DNA of 56,332 nt from an uncultured Cellvibrio sp. (GCA_946481095.1 CAMLML010000025.1:1-56332), one strand, 5' to 3'; counted from the stretch's first letter, positions 36,309-46,521 are shown. The notes: generated by a model from the sequence alone, not told the origin. Translations and numbers: made by a program.

Positions 36309-38135
36309 ATGTCTGCTCGGGCAAGTATTCTGCTTGTGGATGATACCCCTGAAAATCTTGATGTTTTAAGCGCCATTCTTGAAGACCTCAATTGCCAGTT
36401 ACTGGTGGCAACTTCGGGTGAGCGCGCATTGGAAATTACGGCAAAACAAAATCCTGATTTGATTTTGCTGGACATTATGATGCCCGACATTAATGGTTTT
36501 GAAGTCTGTAAAAGATTGAAAGCCAATCCGGATACCGCCGCCATATCCATTATTTTTGTGACCGCCCGCACCGACGATATCAGTTTGGGATTTCAAGTGG
36601 GCGGAGCGGATTACATTACCAAACCCATTAATGCCGACGAAGTAAAAGCGCGAGTCAATTACCATTTGGAACGCAAGCAAATGCTTGCAGAATTGCAATC
36701 ATTTAATCGTGCACTCGAAACAAAAGTGCGCGAACGCACCGCTGAGTTGACATTGGCCAACCGCCATTTACGCGAAGAAATCAATGAACGCCGCTATATG
36801 CAAGACAGGCTGAATTATTTGGCCACACATGATTTTGTCACGCGACTGTACAATCGCAATGCGCTGGAAAGCCACGTTTCCGAGTTGTTGGCACGTATCC
36901 AGCTGGATTCATCAGCCGCCACTTTTTTATTAATTGATATAGACAGGTTCCGTTTAATTAATGAAAGCTGTGGCAGTGTGGCTGGAGACGAATTATTAAG
37001 GCAATTTGCCGATTCAATTTCCGGGCTGCTATCGCGCGAAGATTTTTTTGCCCGAATCGGCGGCGACAGATTTGTGGTGGTTTCCCCGATAGTGTTAAGC
37101 ACCAAAGGTATGGCACTGGCACAAACCATTTTGAATCATTTACACGATTTCAGTTTTCAATGGGAAGAAAAACAATTCAATCTTGAAGCATCAATAGGTG
37201 CCATCCAGCTTTCAGATAAAATTTACAGTTTTGACCAGGTGATGCTGCAAGCGGATGAAACACTTTATTTAGCCAAGAATGAAGGTCGCGGTATTATTCG
37301 TACGTTCAATGATGCACTTAATGAAAAATCCAGTCAGCGTGAAAGCATTAATTGGGCATCGCGATTGGTCGATGCGTTAAAGGAAAACTCTTTCCGTCTT
37401 TTTTTTCAGTTTGTTGAAAATATCCAGCCACAACAGGAAAAATCGTACCGGATGGAAATTTTGCTTAGGTTATGGGACAGCAATCAAAATAGAATCATAT
37501 ACCCTATCGAATTTATTCGTCCTGCCGAAAGATTGCATTTGATCGGCAAGTTGGATCGATGGGTTGTTAATGCGGCCTTTGAATTTTTTGCAAATAACCC
37601 TGTTTTGCTAAACAAAATTGAACTTATCTCAATCAATCTTTCCGCTATCAGCATCCGTGATCTGGCATTTTCACAATTTATTTCAACAAAATTACAGGAC
37701 TTCAAAATACCACCGCAGAAGATTTGTTTTGAAGTTACCGAGACAGAAGCCATTATTAATGTCGAAGCAGCAAAATCTTTTATGCGCAGCTTGAGTGATA
37801 TGGGTTGCCATTTTGCATTGGACGATTTCGGCAGTGGTTTTGCATCCTACGCGTATTTACACCAACTGGTATTTGATAAAATTAAAATAGATGGAATTTT
37901 TGTGCGGGATATGGATACAGACGCATCACATTACGCCATGGTTAAATCCATAGTTGAAATGGCGTCTTCACTGAAAAAAGAAATTACGGCCGAGTTTGTT
38001 GAACACGAAGGTGTGGCGACTATTCTGGCTGAATTGGGAGTGAGCTGGGTACAGGGGTATCATTTTCATCGACCGGAATTGTTGGATGCGCATCATCTGC
38101 AACAATACTTATTGAATGACAATGCCGAACATTAA
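36309..38135 (+). CDS. response regulator with degenerate GGDEF and EAL domains
   Basis: A 608-aa protein. REC domain at 1-125 with D55 in LILLDIMMPD, a coiled-coil helix (about 130-165), a GGDEF domain whose signature is GGDRF (251-255) and which should therefore lack cyclase activity, and an EAL domain from about 360. The EAL motif reads EIL (E383), and DDFGSG (D505, D506), KIKIDG and AEFVEHE are kept, so phosphodiesterase activity toward c-di-GMP is likely. ATG 36309 follows AAGAGG at seven bases. The next gene begins inside its last 20 bases. It probably receives phosphate from the neighbouring hybrid kinases. Confidence 0.92.
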   Translation: MSARASILLVDDTPENLDVLSAILEDLNCQLLVATSGERALEITAKQNPDLILLDIMMPDINGFEVCKRLKANPDTAAISIIFVTARTDDISLGFQVGGADYITKPINADEVKARVNYHLERKQMLAELQSFNRALETKVRERTAELTLANRHLREEINERRYMQDRLNYLATHDFVTRLYNRNALESHVSELLARIQLDSSAATFLLIDIDRFRLINESCGSVAGDELLRQFADSISGLLSREDFFARIGGDRFVVVSPIVLSTKGMALAQTILNHLHDFSFQWEEKQFNLEASIGAIQLSDKIYSFDQVMLQADETLYLAKNEGRGIIRTFNDALNEKSSQRESINWASRLVDALKENSFRLFFQFVENIQPQQEKSYRMEILLRLWDSNQNRIIYPIEFIRPAERLHLIGKLDRWVVNAAFEFFANNPVLLNKIELISINLSAISIRDLAFSQFISTKLQDFKIPPQKICFEVTETEAIINVEAAKSFMRSLSDMGCHFALDDFGSGFASYAYLHQLVFDKIKIDGIFVRDMDTDASHYAMVKSIVEMASSLKKEITAEFVEHEGVATILAELGVSWVQGYHFHRPELLDAHHLQQYLLNDNAEH

Positions 38136-41100
38136 ATTATTGAATGCGGGTCGGGCGCTGCTGATCGCAATCAGCATTACGACGGGTTATTTTTTTCTGG
38201 CAAAATTCGGTATGGCCTGGAGTGGCTTTACTTCAGGCGTTACGCTGGTTTGGCCTGCTGCAGGATTGGCATTGTTCAGTTGTTTTTATTTCGGCTGGCG
38301 TTATATACCCGCGATTTTTACAGGGTCTTTGCTGGCTACACTTTTATTGAACTTTAACCAACTCTCAAACCCTCTTCACGAATTAATTTTTTATGCATCA
38401 CTAATGGCATTAGCCGATAGTTTGCAGGCTGTAACAGTGGCACGCCTTAATAAAAAATTATTTGAAAATCACTTCACTCTATCCATCGTAAAACTTCTAC
38501 CTTTTATTATCAGTGTGTTTGCAGGCTGCCTGATTTCATCCAGCATCGGCACTTTGATTCTTTATCATCTACAGATAGTGACCGACGAACCGCTGAATAA
38601 TTGGTTGTCCTGGTGGATGGGTGATTCAGCAGGCATGTTATTGTTTACGCCTTTATTGCTCTGGTGCTTTTCAAAAAATTTGCGCGTAAAGAATCCTGGC
38701 GCAAGGGCTTTTTTATTGCTTTCAGCCGTTGCTGGAATTTCCATTTTTATTATGGCAGCAATTAATTTTATTGAAAGCAAGCAAATTAAACAGCAACAGG
38801 AGCTGGCAGCGCAACGATTTCAAACTGCATTAAATAATCGTCTTGAACTGAGCTTGCGTGATATGGATGTGATGAATCGCTTCTATTATAAAATTTACCC
38901 GACGGCAGAGGATTTTGATGAATTAGCCAAACCATTATTGGAGCGAAGCCCATGGATAACCAACCTGATTTGGTTACCCATTAAAAATTTAAAAGCACAA
39001 ACTCTGGAACCTGTGTTTTGGTCTTTTGCGCTGGATGATAACTATAAACTGAATTCCGTTACTGATTTAATCCAATTTATCAGCCAGCATAAAGGCAATC
39101 GTCAATTATTTGTGAGTGAACTTCATTTTAATCAAGCATCAGAGTTAGCGAACTTTTATATTTATCATCCGGTGATGGATTGTTTAAGTACTAAAAAAGG
39201 TAATTGTTATTTTCGTGGCTGGGTTATTGGCAGTGTTGACCTGCACCAATGGTTAAATTACGCATTACAACAAGCAGGAAAATCACCGGACATAGCTTCT
39301 GTTGAAATAGATACCGGCAATGAAAAATATTCAGTTGTCCATAAAAACGGTAAGTGGAAAAAAGAACAAAAAACGTCATCGACACAGTTGATTTTGCAAA
39401 CGCCATGGTACCTTTTGGATAAAACCTTTCAATTGAAAGTTTATCAAATCAAATCATCCGGATGGATACTGAGCTGGTTACAAATCACCGCATTAATTTG
39501 TTGCTTGCTATTTTTTGCTTTGTTGTTTTCCTATATTTATGCTCAACAGCGACAGGATTTTTTGATAGCCAGCAATCAAAAGAAACTCGAAGAAGATATT
39601 GAATATCACACACGATCATTACGCTCAACCAATGATTGGTTGTTAAATGAAATCGCCGAAAGAAAATCCGCACAGGAATTGCTGGAAAAATCCAGAAGTG
39701 AATTGTTTCAACGCGAACAACATTTGCGCAGTTTACTGGACAACATTCCCGACCCCATTTGGTTAAAAAGTACAGAGGGGTATTATCTGAGTTGCAATCA
39801 GGCTTTTGCCAAACTACTCGGGCTGACAGAAAACGATATTATTGGAAAACATGAATTTGATCTGGTTGCCGCAGAAGTAGCCGCTAATTTTCGTTTGCAC
39901 GATGAAAAGGCCTTGCAAAACAATCAGCAACCGCATCGATATGAGCAATGGCTGATTGCCTCAGATTCAACTCCTCATTTATTGGACACACTCAAGGTAG
40001 GCATTAAAAATTTACAGGGTGAAGTGATTGGCGTATTGGGAATTGGTCGGGACATTTCGGAAAAACATTATTTGATTAATGCATTGCAAATTGCAAAAGA
40101 TACGGCGCAAGCGGCTACTCAGGCAAAAAGCCGCTTTCTGGCCAACATGAGCCATGAAATCCGCACCCCTTTAAACGCGGTCCTCGGATATTCGCAATTA
40201 TTAATTCGCGACAAGGAAATAGGTTCGCGCCAACGGGAAAAGCTATCCGCCATTTTAACCTCAAGTCACAAATTACTGGATTTAATCAATGACATTTTGG
40301 ATCTTTCCAAAATTGAATCGGGTGCATTAAATATCAAACAGGATTATTTCGATTTACATCAGGAAGTGGCAACAGTAATAACCGTAGTATCAGATCGTGC
40401 ACGCGCAAAAGGGCTTTCTCTTGAAGTCGAAATCGGCTTGCAAAAACCTTACACAGTGAAAGGCGATCGACAAAAACTGGGGCAGATATTAATTAATCTG
40501 TTAAGCAACGCCATAAAATTTACCGAACAGGGAAAAGTGGGTTTGCATTTGCAAAAAATGCATTACGGCATTGAATTTGTTGTCAGCGACACAGGCGCAG
40601 GCATTGCAGAAAATGAACTAACTGAATTATTTGTTGCATTCAAACAAGGGATGGCCGGTGAAAATGTTGGCGGCACAGGTTTGGGCTTAACCTTGTCGCG
40701 CCACCTTGCAGAAGCCATGGGCGGCAGTTTGCAATTACAAAGTCAGGTTGGTGTCGGCACCAGGGCTTTTTTACGCCTGCCTTTTAAGGAAGAATCCACC
40801 GAATTAAGCGATGAGTTTATTAATAACCTGACATCTATTGAATTAACAAAATCGGTTAATGTTCTGGTAGTTGAAGATGATAAAGCGAGCAACCAGATTT
40901 TGGTTGATCTATTAATTGAAATTGGTTGTCAGGTTGATTTTGCGTTTGATGGGCGCGAAGGTTTGGAAAAATCGACATCGAAACAATTTGATTTAATTTT
41001 TACCGATATTCGCATGCCTGATCTTAATGGCCTGGAAATGCTGCAAGCACTTCGTCAAATTCCGACTTATGTGAATACACCGATTATTGCTGTTTCAGCA

Positions 41101-41487
41101 TCAAGCCTTGAACATGAACGCGAATATTATATGGCGCAAGGCTTCCAGGATTTTATTGGCAAACCTTATTCTTTTAACGAAATTTTTCAGGCGTTAATTA
41201 AATTTGCCGGCGCAAAACACTCAAATAATATTCCCAACACCAATCTCAATACAGATCAACAATCATATTATTCCGAAAATGAAACGCTTGATCTTGCCGC
41301 AGTAAAACCCCAACTGGAATCACTGGTGAATTTTGCTACCCATGGCGATATGAGTAATGTGAAAGCCCTGTTCACAAAAATGCCACCCGAAACCCTCGGC
41401 AAACATCGCCACCAACAACTGGCCAGTGCACTGAAAAATTATGATCTCGAAAAAGTCGAGCAGCTTATTCGGGGCTGGTTGGCTTAA
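38116..41487 (+). CDS. MASE1-type hybrid sensor histidine kinase
   Basis: A 1123-aa protein. The first 210 residues are a multi-span MASE1-like membrane domain (starting ALLIAISITTGYFFLAKFGMAWSG). A CHASE-like extracytoplasmic domain follows (about 220-440), then a further span near 450-470, a coiled coil, PAS (about 530-655), HisKA with H680 in MSHEIRTPLNAVLGY, HATPase (NLLSNAIKFTEQ; VGGTGLGL), REC with D964 in FTDIRMPDLNG, and a 110-residue C-terminal tail without a clear HPt histidine motif. ATG 38116 overlaps the upstream gene by 20 bases, so the two are translationally coupled. The start has only a weak ribosome site. Confidence 0.9.
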   Translation: MTMPNIKLLNAGRALLIAISITTGYFFLAKFGMAWSGFTSGVTLVWPAAGLALFSCFYFGWRYIPAIFTGSLLATLLLNFNQLSNPLHELIFYASLMALADSLQAVTVARLNKKLFENHFTLSIVKLLPFIISVFAGCLISSSIGTLILYHLQIVTDEPLNNWLSWWMGDSAGMLLFTPLLLWCFSKNLRVKNPGARAFLLLSAVAGISIFIMAAINFIESKQIKQQQELAAQRFQTALNNRLELSLRDMDVMNRFYYKIYPTAEDFDELAKPLLERSPWITNLIWLPIKNLKAQTLEPVFWSFALDDNYKLNSVTDLIQFISQHKGNRQLFVSELHFNQASELANFYIYHPVMDCLSTKKGNCYFRGWVIGSVDLHQWLNYALQQAGKSPDIASVEIDTGNEKYSVVHKNGKWKKEQKTSSTQLILQTPWYLLDKTFQLKVYQIKSSGWILSWLQITALICCLLFFALLFSYIYAQQRQDFLIASNQKKLEEDIEYHTRSLRSTNDWLLNEIAERKSAQELLEKSRSELFQREQHLRSLLDNIPDPIWLKSTEGYYLSCNQAFAKLLGLTENDIIGKHEFDLVAAEVAANFRLHDEKALQNNQQPHRYEQWLIASDSTPHLLDTLKVGIKNLQGEVIGVLGIGRDISEKHYLINALQIAKDTAQAATQAKSRFLANMSHEIRTPLNAVLGYSQLLIRDKEIGSRQREKLSAILTSSHKLLDLINDILDLSKIESGALNIKQDYFDLHQEVATVITVVSDRARAKGLSLEVEIGLQKPYTVKGDRQKLGQILINLLSNAIKFTEQGKVGLHLQKMHYGIEFVVSDTGAGIAENELTELFVAFKQGMAGENVGGTGLGLTLSRHLAEAMGGSLQLQSQVGVGTRAFLRLPFKEESTELSDEFINNLTSIELTKSVNVLVVEDDKASNQILVDLLIEIGCQVDFAFDGREGLEKSTSKQFDLIFTDIRMPDLNGLEMLQALRQIPTYVNTPIIAVSASSLEHEREYYMAQGFQDFIGKPYSFNEIFQALIKFAGAKHSNNIPNTNLNTDQQSYYSENETLDLAAVKPQLESLVNFATHGDMSNVKALFTKMPPETLGKHRHQQLASALKNYDLEKVEQLIRGWLA

Positions 41488-41527
41488 GTGAATTAATCAC
41501 CCGACTCTGGAATCCCCTGTCAAAATA

Positions 41528-41543
41528 CTGTATAAACAGCCAT
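41528..41543 (+). promoter_or_regulatory. probable LexA (SOS) box of recN
   Basis: CTGTATAAACAGCCAT matches the gammaproteobacterial LexA consensus CTGT-N8-ACAG in the left half and partly in the right half. It lies 46 bases before the recN ATG, where SOS boxes of recN are usually found. The last base departs from consensus. Confidence 0.5.
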
Positions 41544-41589
41544 ATGTTTTTGCGAGACCTTTGGTGAGGCAACTTTTCGTGAGGCCAAT

Positions 41590-43257
41590 ATGCTGACACA
41601 ACTTTGTATTCAGGATTTCACCCTGGTGGATAAGCTTGAAATGGATTTTTCGGCCGGGATGACAGTGATCACAGGTGAAACCGGTGCAGGTAAATCGATT
41701 TTGCTGGATGCATTGGGACTGGCTCTGGGGGATAAAACCGAGGCGGACAGGGTCAGGCAAGGTGCGGCGCGTGCGGATATTGTGGCAACTTTTGATACCC
41801 AGCGGATTTCACAGGCACAGGAATGGTTGGTACAGCATGATTTACAGCAAGTTGATTCACCCAATGAATGTATTTTGCGGCGACTGGTGAATAACGAAGG
41901 CAAATCCAAATCCTATATCAATGGCCAACCTGTGACTTTGCAACAATTGCGGGAACTGGGCGAAATGTTGATTGATATTCACAGCCAACATGAACACCAA
42001 TCGCTTTTGCACAAAGATACTCACTTACGTTTGTTGGATGAATTCGGACAACACACAGAATTGGCAAAACAAGTACGCACAGCGTTTTTACACTGGCATG
42101 AATTACATGAACGTTTTGTACGCTTGCGTGACAACAGCACAGAAATGAATGCAAGGTTTCAATTGTTGCGTTATCAGGTCGATGAATTGGAAACCCTGGG
42201 TCTTCAGGATGATGAAATCGACAAGCTTGAAAATGAACAAAAACTTTTAGCTTCAGCCGAAGACACACTTGCCGTTTGTCAGCAGCTGGTTGATCTATGC
42301 AATGACGACCGTCAGGGTTTATCTTCGCATATCTATCGTGCATTAAATTTATTACGCCAGGTGCAACACAAATCCAAACATTTGCAAACGGCTGAGGAAT
42401 TATTGCAAAACGCGCAAATTCAAATTGAAGAAGCACAACAGGAAATCGTACAGGACATGGATAAATTTGAACTTGACCCGGAACGTTTGCAATTGATCGA
42501 ACAGCGTTTGACCCAGGCTTACGATCTGGCGCGCAAACATCGTGTTAAAGCACAGGAATTACCCACATTATTTTTGCAATTAAGCTATGAACTCAGCGAA
42601 TTGGATGCAGGTGATGGCAAGCTGGATGAATTGCAGCAACAAGTTGATCAAGCTGAGAAGCATTTTATGCAATTGGCAACAAAGTTATCAGATCAACGAC
42701 AAAAGACAGGTAAAAAATTAGCTGCGCAGGTTAATGATCAACTTAAGTTGCTGGCCATGTCCAGCGCCAATTTTACTTTGCAAATTGAGCGCGCCAATAA
42801 AGCGACTACCAAAGGTTTGGATGATATTGAATTTTTGATTAGTACCAATCCGGGTCAAGCTGCAAAATCCCTGGCAAAGGTAGCATCGGGTGGTGAGTTG
42901 TCACGCATCAGTTTGGCGATACAAGTTGTCACTGCACAAACCTCTGCAATTCCGACTCTGGTATTTGATGAAGTCGATGTAGGCATAGGTGGCGCAACAG
43001 GTGAGATAGTTGGAAAATTATTACGGCAATTAGGCGAAAAAGGACAGGTGTTATGCGTTACTCATCTGGCACAGGTTGCGAGCAAAGGTCATCAACATTT
43101 GCAAGTACAAAAATCCATTAAAAATAACCAGGCACAAAGCACATTGGTTGCACTTGAAGGCGAAGAACGGACGCAGGAAATTGCACGAATGATGAGCGGC
43201 GAAAAATTAACAGAATCTTCCATCGCACATGCAAAGGATATGTTGAGCGCGGTATGA
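41590..43257 (+). CDS. recN: DNA repair protein RecN
   Basis: A 555-aa SMC-like ATPase of the usual length. The Walker A motif GETGAGKS is at 29-36 and opens an ABC-type head; a long coiled coil spans about 160-360; the signature KVASGGELSRISLAIQ and Walker B TLVFDEVDVGIGG follow in the C-terminal head. RecN binds DNA ends and assists RecA-mediated double-strand break repair. ATG 41590 has GAGG five bases upstream. The gene is monocistronic, with a LexA-like box just upstream. Confidence 0.95.
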   Translation: MLTQLCIQDFTLVDKLEMDFSAGMTVITGETGAGKSILLDALGLALGDKTEADRVRQGAARADIVATFDTQRISQAQEWLVQHDLQQVDSPNECILRRLVNNEGKSKSYINGQPVTLQQLRELGEMLIDIHSQHEHQSLLHKDTHLRLLDEFGQHTELAKQVRTAFLHWHELHERFVRLRDNSTEMNARFQLLRYQVDELETLGLQDDEIDKLENEQKLLASAEDTLAVCQQLVDLCNDDRQGLSSHIYRALNLLRQVQHKSKHLQTAEELLQNAQIQIEEAQQEIVQDMDKFELDPERLQLIEQRLTQAYDLARKHRVKAQELPTLFLQLSYELSELDAGDGKLDELQQQVDQAEKHFMQLATKLSDQRQKTGKKLAAQVNDQLKLLAMSSANFTLQIERANKATTKGLDDIEFLISTNPGQAAKSLAKVASGGELSRISLAIQVVTAQTSAIPTLVFDEVDVGIGGATGEIVGKLLRQLGEKGQVLCVTHLAQVASKGHQHLQVQKSIKNNQAQSTLVALEGEERTQEIARMMSGEKLTESSIAHAKDMLSAV

Positions 43258-43328
43258 CCCGACTGGATATTTGATAGGCCAACAACTGAAATTAGTATCC
43301 AACCGTTACTCCGGATGACTTGTATTAT

Positions 43329-44096
43329 ATGCTTGCTATTATCTCCCCAGCCAAAACACTCGATTTTGAAACAAAATGGAAATTAAAGGACATTTCGCAA
43401 CCAGAGTTTTTAAATGATTCACAATTATTGATTGATCAGTTGCGAAAATTACCCGCAAGCAAAATTGGCGAGTTGATGTCGATCAGTGAAAAGTTGTCAG
43501 TGTTAAATGCTGATCGGTTTTTGAATTGGCATTTACCTTTTACGCCGGAAAATGCCAAACCCGCGATATTGGCATTTCGAGGTGATGTTTACGCGGGACT
43601 TGATGCCGATTCGTTTTCAACAAAAGATTTCAATTTTGCGCAGAAACATTTACGCATTCTTTCCGGGCTTTACGGCTTGTTGCGACCACTGGATTTAATT
43701 CAGGCGTATCGATTGGAAATGGGTACCGGATTTATCAATTCACGCGGAAAAAATCTTTATGAATTTTGGGGCGATAAGATCACTGAACAATTGAACAGTG
43801 AATTATCCGTCCAGAAAAAACCGACAATTATTAATTTGGCGTCCAATGAGTATTGGTCTGTTGTCAAACCTGAAAAACTGCGAGCTGAACTTATCACCCC
43901 CATTTTTAAAGACAGTAAAAATGGACAATACAAAATCATCAGTTTTTTTGCCAAAAAAGCCCGCGGTTTGATGAGTGCGTTTATCATTAAAAATGAAATC
44001 GCCAAAATAAATGACTTAAAAGAGTTTAGTTGTGAAAATTATCGATACAATTCGAAGCTTTCGAATGCTGATCAATGGGTGTTTACGCGAAAATAG
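43329..44096 (+). CDS. yaaA: peroxide stress protein YaaA (DUF328/UPF0246)
   Basis: About 255 aa, the family's normal length. It opens with MLAIISPAKTLDFE, the family hallmark, and has ILAFRGDVYAGLDA and RILSGLYGLLRPLDLIQAYRLEMG in the middle, then NLASNEYWSVV. YaaA limits intracellular free iron during hydrogen peroxide stress in E. coli. The start is ATG 43329; a TTG nine bases upstream is rejected because the conserved N-terminus begins here. A second frame overlaps its 3' end. Confidence 0.93.
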   Translation: MLAIISPAKTLDFETKWKLKDISQPEFLNDSQLLIDQLRKLPASKIGELMSISEKLSVLNADRFLNWHLPFTPENAKPAILAFRGDVYAGLDADSFSTKDFNFAQKHLRILSGLYGLLRPLDLIQAYRLEMGTGFINSRGKNLYEFWGDKITEQLNSELSVQKKPTIINLASNEYWSVVKPEKLRAELITPIFKDSKNGQYKIISFFAKKARGLMSAFIIKNEIAKINDLKEFSCENYRYNSKLSNADQWVFTRK

Positions 44097-44427
44097 ATTT
44101 TTTGATTTTATCGCCAAACTGAGCAAACTTAGAATATCGTCATGGATTTTAGTGGCGGTCACGCCATTCATTTCGCTACTTATTTATTCGTCTTGGGAAT
44201 TATTCAGCCGAAATCAGGGCTGTGCAGTTATGGCTTGTGTAGAAAATGGTATGGCTGCCATTATTATTCCCATCCTGATTTATTTCATTGCAGTGATTTT
44301 GGCAGCAATTTTCAATTTTGTGGATTTTATTAAAACCAGAAGAACAGCAGCCACATATCGCTATATTGAACTGATTATATTTTTCGCCATACCTTTAGCA
44401 GTGTTTTCAATTCCCTATTTTTTGTAG
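44032..44427 (+). CDS. hypothetical small inner-membrane protein
   Basis: Up to 131 aa with three hydrophobic segments (about 37-57, 74-97 and 112-131), the last ending in the C-terminus. No known domain is recognised. The GTG at 44032, with AGAG seven bases upstream, lies inside yaaA in another frame and gives a 65-base overlap; an ATG at 44065 or a start just past the yaaA stop are alternatives. The membrane segments all lie beyond yaaA and make a coding role likely, but the start is unsure. Confidence 0.5.
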   Translation: MKIIDTIRSFRMLINGCLRENRFFDFIAKLSKLRISSWILVAVTPFISLLIYSSWELFSRNQGCAVMACVENGMAAIIIPILIYFIAVILAAIFNFVDFIKTRRTAATYRYIELIIFFAIPLAVFSIPYFL

Positions 44428-44512
44428 TACGCAAATTCAATAGCAATGCTTGACTTAATGGTTAAATAACTCGACGATACGGGTTTAAAATAATGAGTCA
44501 TTGGGAGATATC

Positions 44513-46507
44513 ATGACACAGTTGATCCGTTTTCTTTTTCTGGTGGTACTGGTTTCCTGTTCTTTCAAGAATATCCATGCACTTGAAGGCATTACCGACG
44601 CTTTACAAATTCCTACGGAAAACTTTTTTAAGGATAACAATGCATTTAGTTATCGAATTTCCCCCGATGGAAAGCAGCTTGCTTTCATTCGAAAGTATAC
44701 ACAGACCTACAATATAGTCGTTACAGATCTGGAAAAATATACCGAAGTACATAATTTCCCTGTCAGTAAATCCCTACCTGCACAACTTACCTGGATAAGC
44801 AATTCTCGCTTGGTGTTCGGTTTGAGTGGCGCAATTTATTCTGTTAATAATGATGGCTCAGATCTTCATGTGTTGATTAGCATTTTGTATGACAGTGACG
44901 ATATAAAAGGCTATATCTCTTTTTCAAAAAATTTACGTTTTTGGTCGCTACTTAAGCGACCAAAGGGTAACGAGGAAGAAGTTCTTTTCCTTTCGTATAA
45001 CAAAGATGGTTATGCGAATGTGCATAAGATCAATATCTTCACCGGAGAAAAAAAGGATTTATATGAAGCGGACAAATTAAAAGCTGACGGTTTATACACC
45101 AACAGGGATGGCAAGGTTGTATTGATTGAGCGCGTCAAAAAAGAACAGCACAGTTTTTTTAAATTGATTAATGATGAAACTTTTGAATTAGCGAAAATTG
45201 ATATAGCCAATGAGGGGTATCAATTAGATTACGACGCAAAATCTTATTTAAATCGCTCAGTAGTAGTTCACGGTTTGGGATATGACGATAACATTATTTA
45301 TCTATCCGAAAAAACCAAGTCGGATCGATACCAATTAGTTAAATATAATTATGTCACTCACGCAACTGAAGTACTGGAAAAAGATGCTGTTTATGATGTT
45401 GGCAATCCGGATGATGGTATGCAGCTTTTTTTTGACGAAAAAAATAGAAAGCTTATAGGCTACGGATACTCCAAAGACAAATACACGGCGGTTTGGTTAG
45501 ATGAACGCTTCAAGAAATATCAGGATCATCTGGATAAAGCCTATCCTGGAAAAATTAATAAGATTTATGACTGGAATGAAAATGGCGATAAATTGCTTGT
45601 ATTCAGTTTTGACTCAAAATCCAAGGGAAAAATACTGATTTATGATGCTGTAAAAAACAAACGGATTGTACAAACAGATTATGCCGATGTGGTCAGCCCG
45701 GAACATATGCAGGAAACCGGCATTTATCGTTATAAAACTACGGATGGCGCTGCCATCACTGCTTACCTGACTCCACCGGTAAAACCGTCTACGCAAAAAT
45801 GGCCATTGATTGTTATGCCTCATGGCGGCCCATTTGCACGTAGCTATTATGGCTATGATGGACATATGCAATTTTTTTCTACAAGGGGTTACGCTGTTTT
45901 TGAACCCAATTTCAGGGGATCAACGGGCTACGGCTTTCAACATGTAGTCGCGGGCCAAGGCCAGATGGCGGATTTGATGTTATCTGATATCGCGCAGGGC
46001 GTAGAAGCATTGATAAGAGATAACAAGGTTGATCCATCACAAGTTTATATCTTGGGTTTTAGTTATGGTGGATATGCGGCAATCATGAGTGCCATTCAAT
46101 ACCCGAATTTATACAGCGCTGCAGTGTCAGCTGCTGCTCCATTGGATTTGAACAAACAACTCAAACATTACAAAAAAAATGAAAACTGGTTTGCATACGA
46201 ATTTTGGCAAGAAGTTATAGGTCTTGCCAAACAGAATAAAAAACAAATTGAATCTATATCACCTTACTATCGCATCGATGATATAAAAATCCCTTTGCTG
46301 GTTTTCCATGGTGATTTGGATGCTATTGTTCCAAAAGAACAGGCCGAAGATTTTAAAAAATTGATAGAAAAAAAGAAGCTCGATATTCCCGTAAAAATTA
46401 TTCAGTCGGAAGGTCATGGCTGGGATATGGTCAGCAGCAACACTTACTTTGTTGAAAAATCACTTGAGTTGTTCAAGGCCAATAAAAAAGCAGCGCCAGT
46501 GAAATAA
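44513..46507 (+). CDS. S9 family prolyl oligopeptidase / acylaminoacyl-peptidase
   Basis: About 664 aa. A hydrophobic N-terminus (FLFLVVLVSCSFKNIHA) gives either a lipobox LVSC or a normal signal peptide. Residues 30 to about 390 form a beta-propeller domain, and the rest is an alpha/beta hydrolase with HGGPFAR, the nucleophile S517 in GFSYGGYAA, D603 in HGDLDAIVP and H635 in EGHGWD. Such enzymes cleave short peptides in the periplasm or on the membrane. ATG 44513 has GGGAG six bases upstream; the TTG at 44501 is rejected. It is monocistronic with a terminator. Confidence 0.9.
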   Translation: MTQLIRFLFLVVLVSCSFKNIHALEGITDALQIPTENFFKDNNAFSYRISPDGKQLAFIRKYTQTYNIVVTDLEKYTEVHNFPVSKSLPAQLTWISNSRLVFGLSGAIYSVNNDGSDLHVLISILYDSDDIKGYISFSKNLRFWSLLKRPKGNEEEVLFLSYNKDGYANVHKINIFTGEKKDLYEADKLKADGLYTNRDGKVVLIERVKKEQHSFFKLINDETFELAKIDIANEGYQLDYDAKSYLNRSVVVHGLGYDDNIIYLSEKTKSDRYQLVKYNYVTHATEVLEKDAVYDVGNPDDGMQLFFDEKNRKLIGYGYSKDKYTAVWLDERFKKYQDHLDKAYPGKINKIYDWNENGDKLLVFSFDSKSKGKILIYDAVKNKRIVQTDYADVVSPEHMQETGIYRYKTTDGAAITAYLTPPVKPSTQKWPLIVMPHGGPFARSYYGYDGHMQFFSTRGYAVFEPNFRGSTGYGFQHVVAGQGQMADLMLSDIAQGVEALIRDNKVDPSQVYILGFSYGGYAAIMSAIQYPNLYSAAVSAAAPLDLNKQLKHYKKNENWFAYEFWQEVIGLAKQNKKQIESISPYYRIDDIKIPLLVFHGDLDAIVPKEQAEDFKKLIEKKKLDIPVKIIQSEGHGWDMVSSNTYFVEKSLELFKANKKAAPVK

Positions 46508-46521
46508 AAATACTGACCAAT

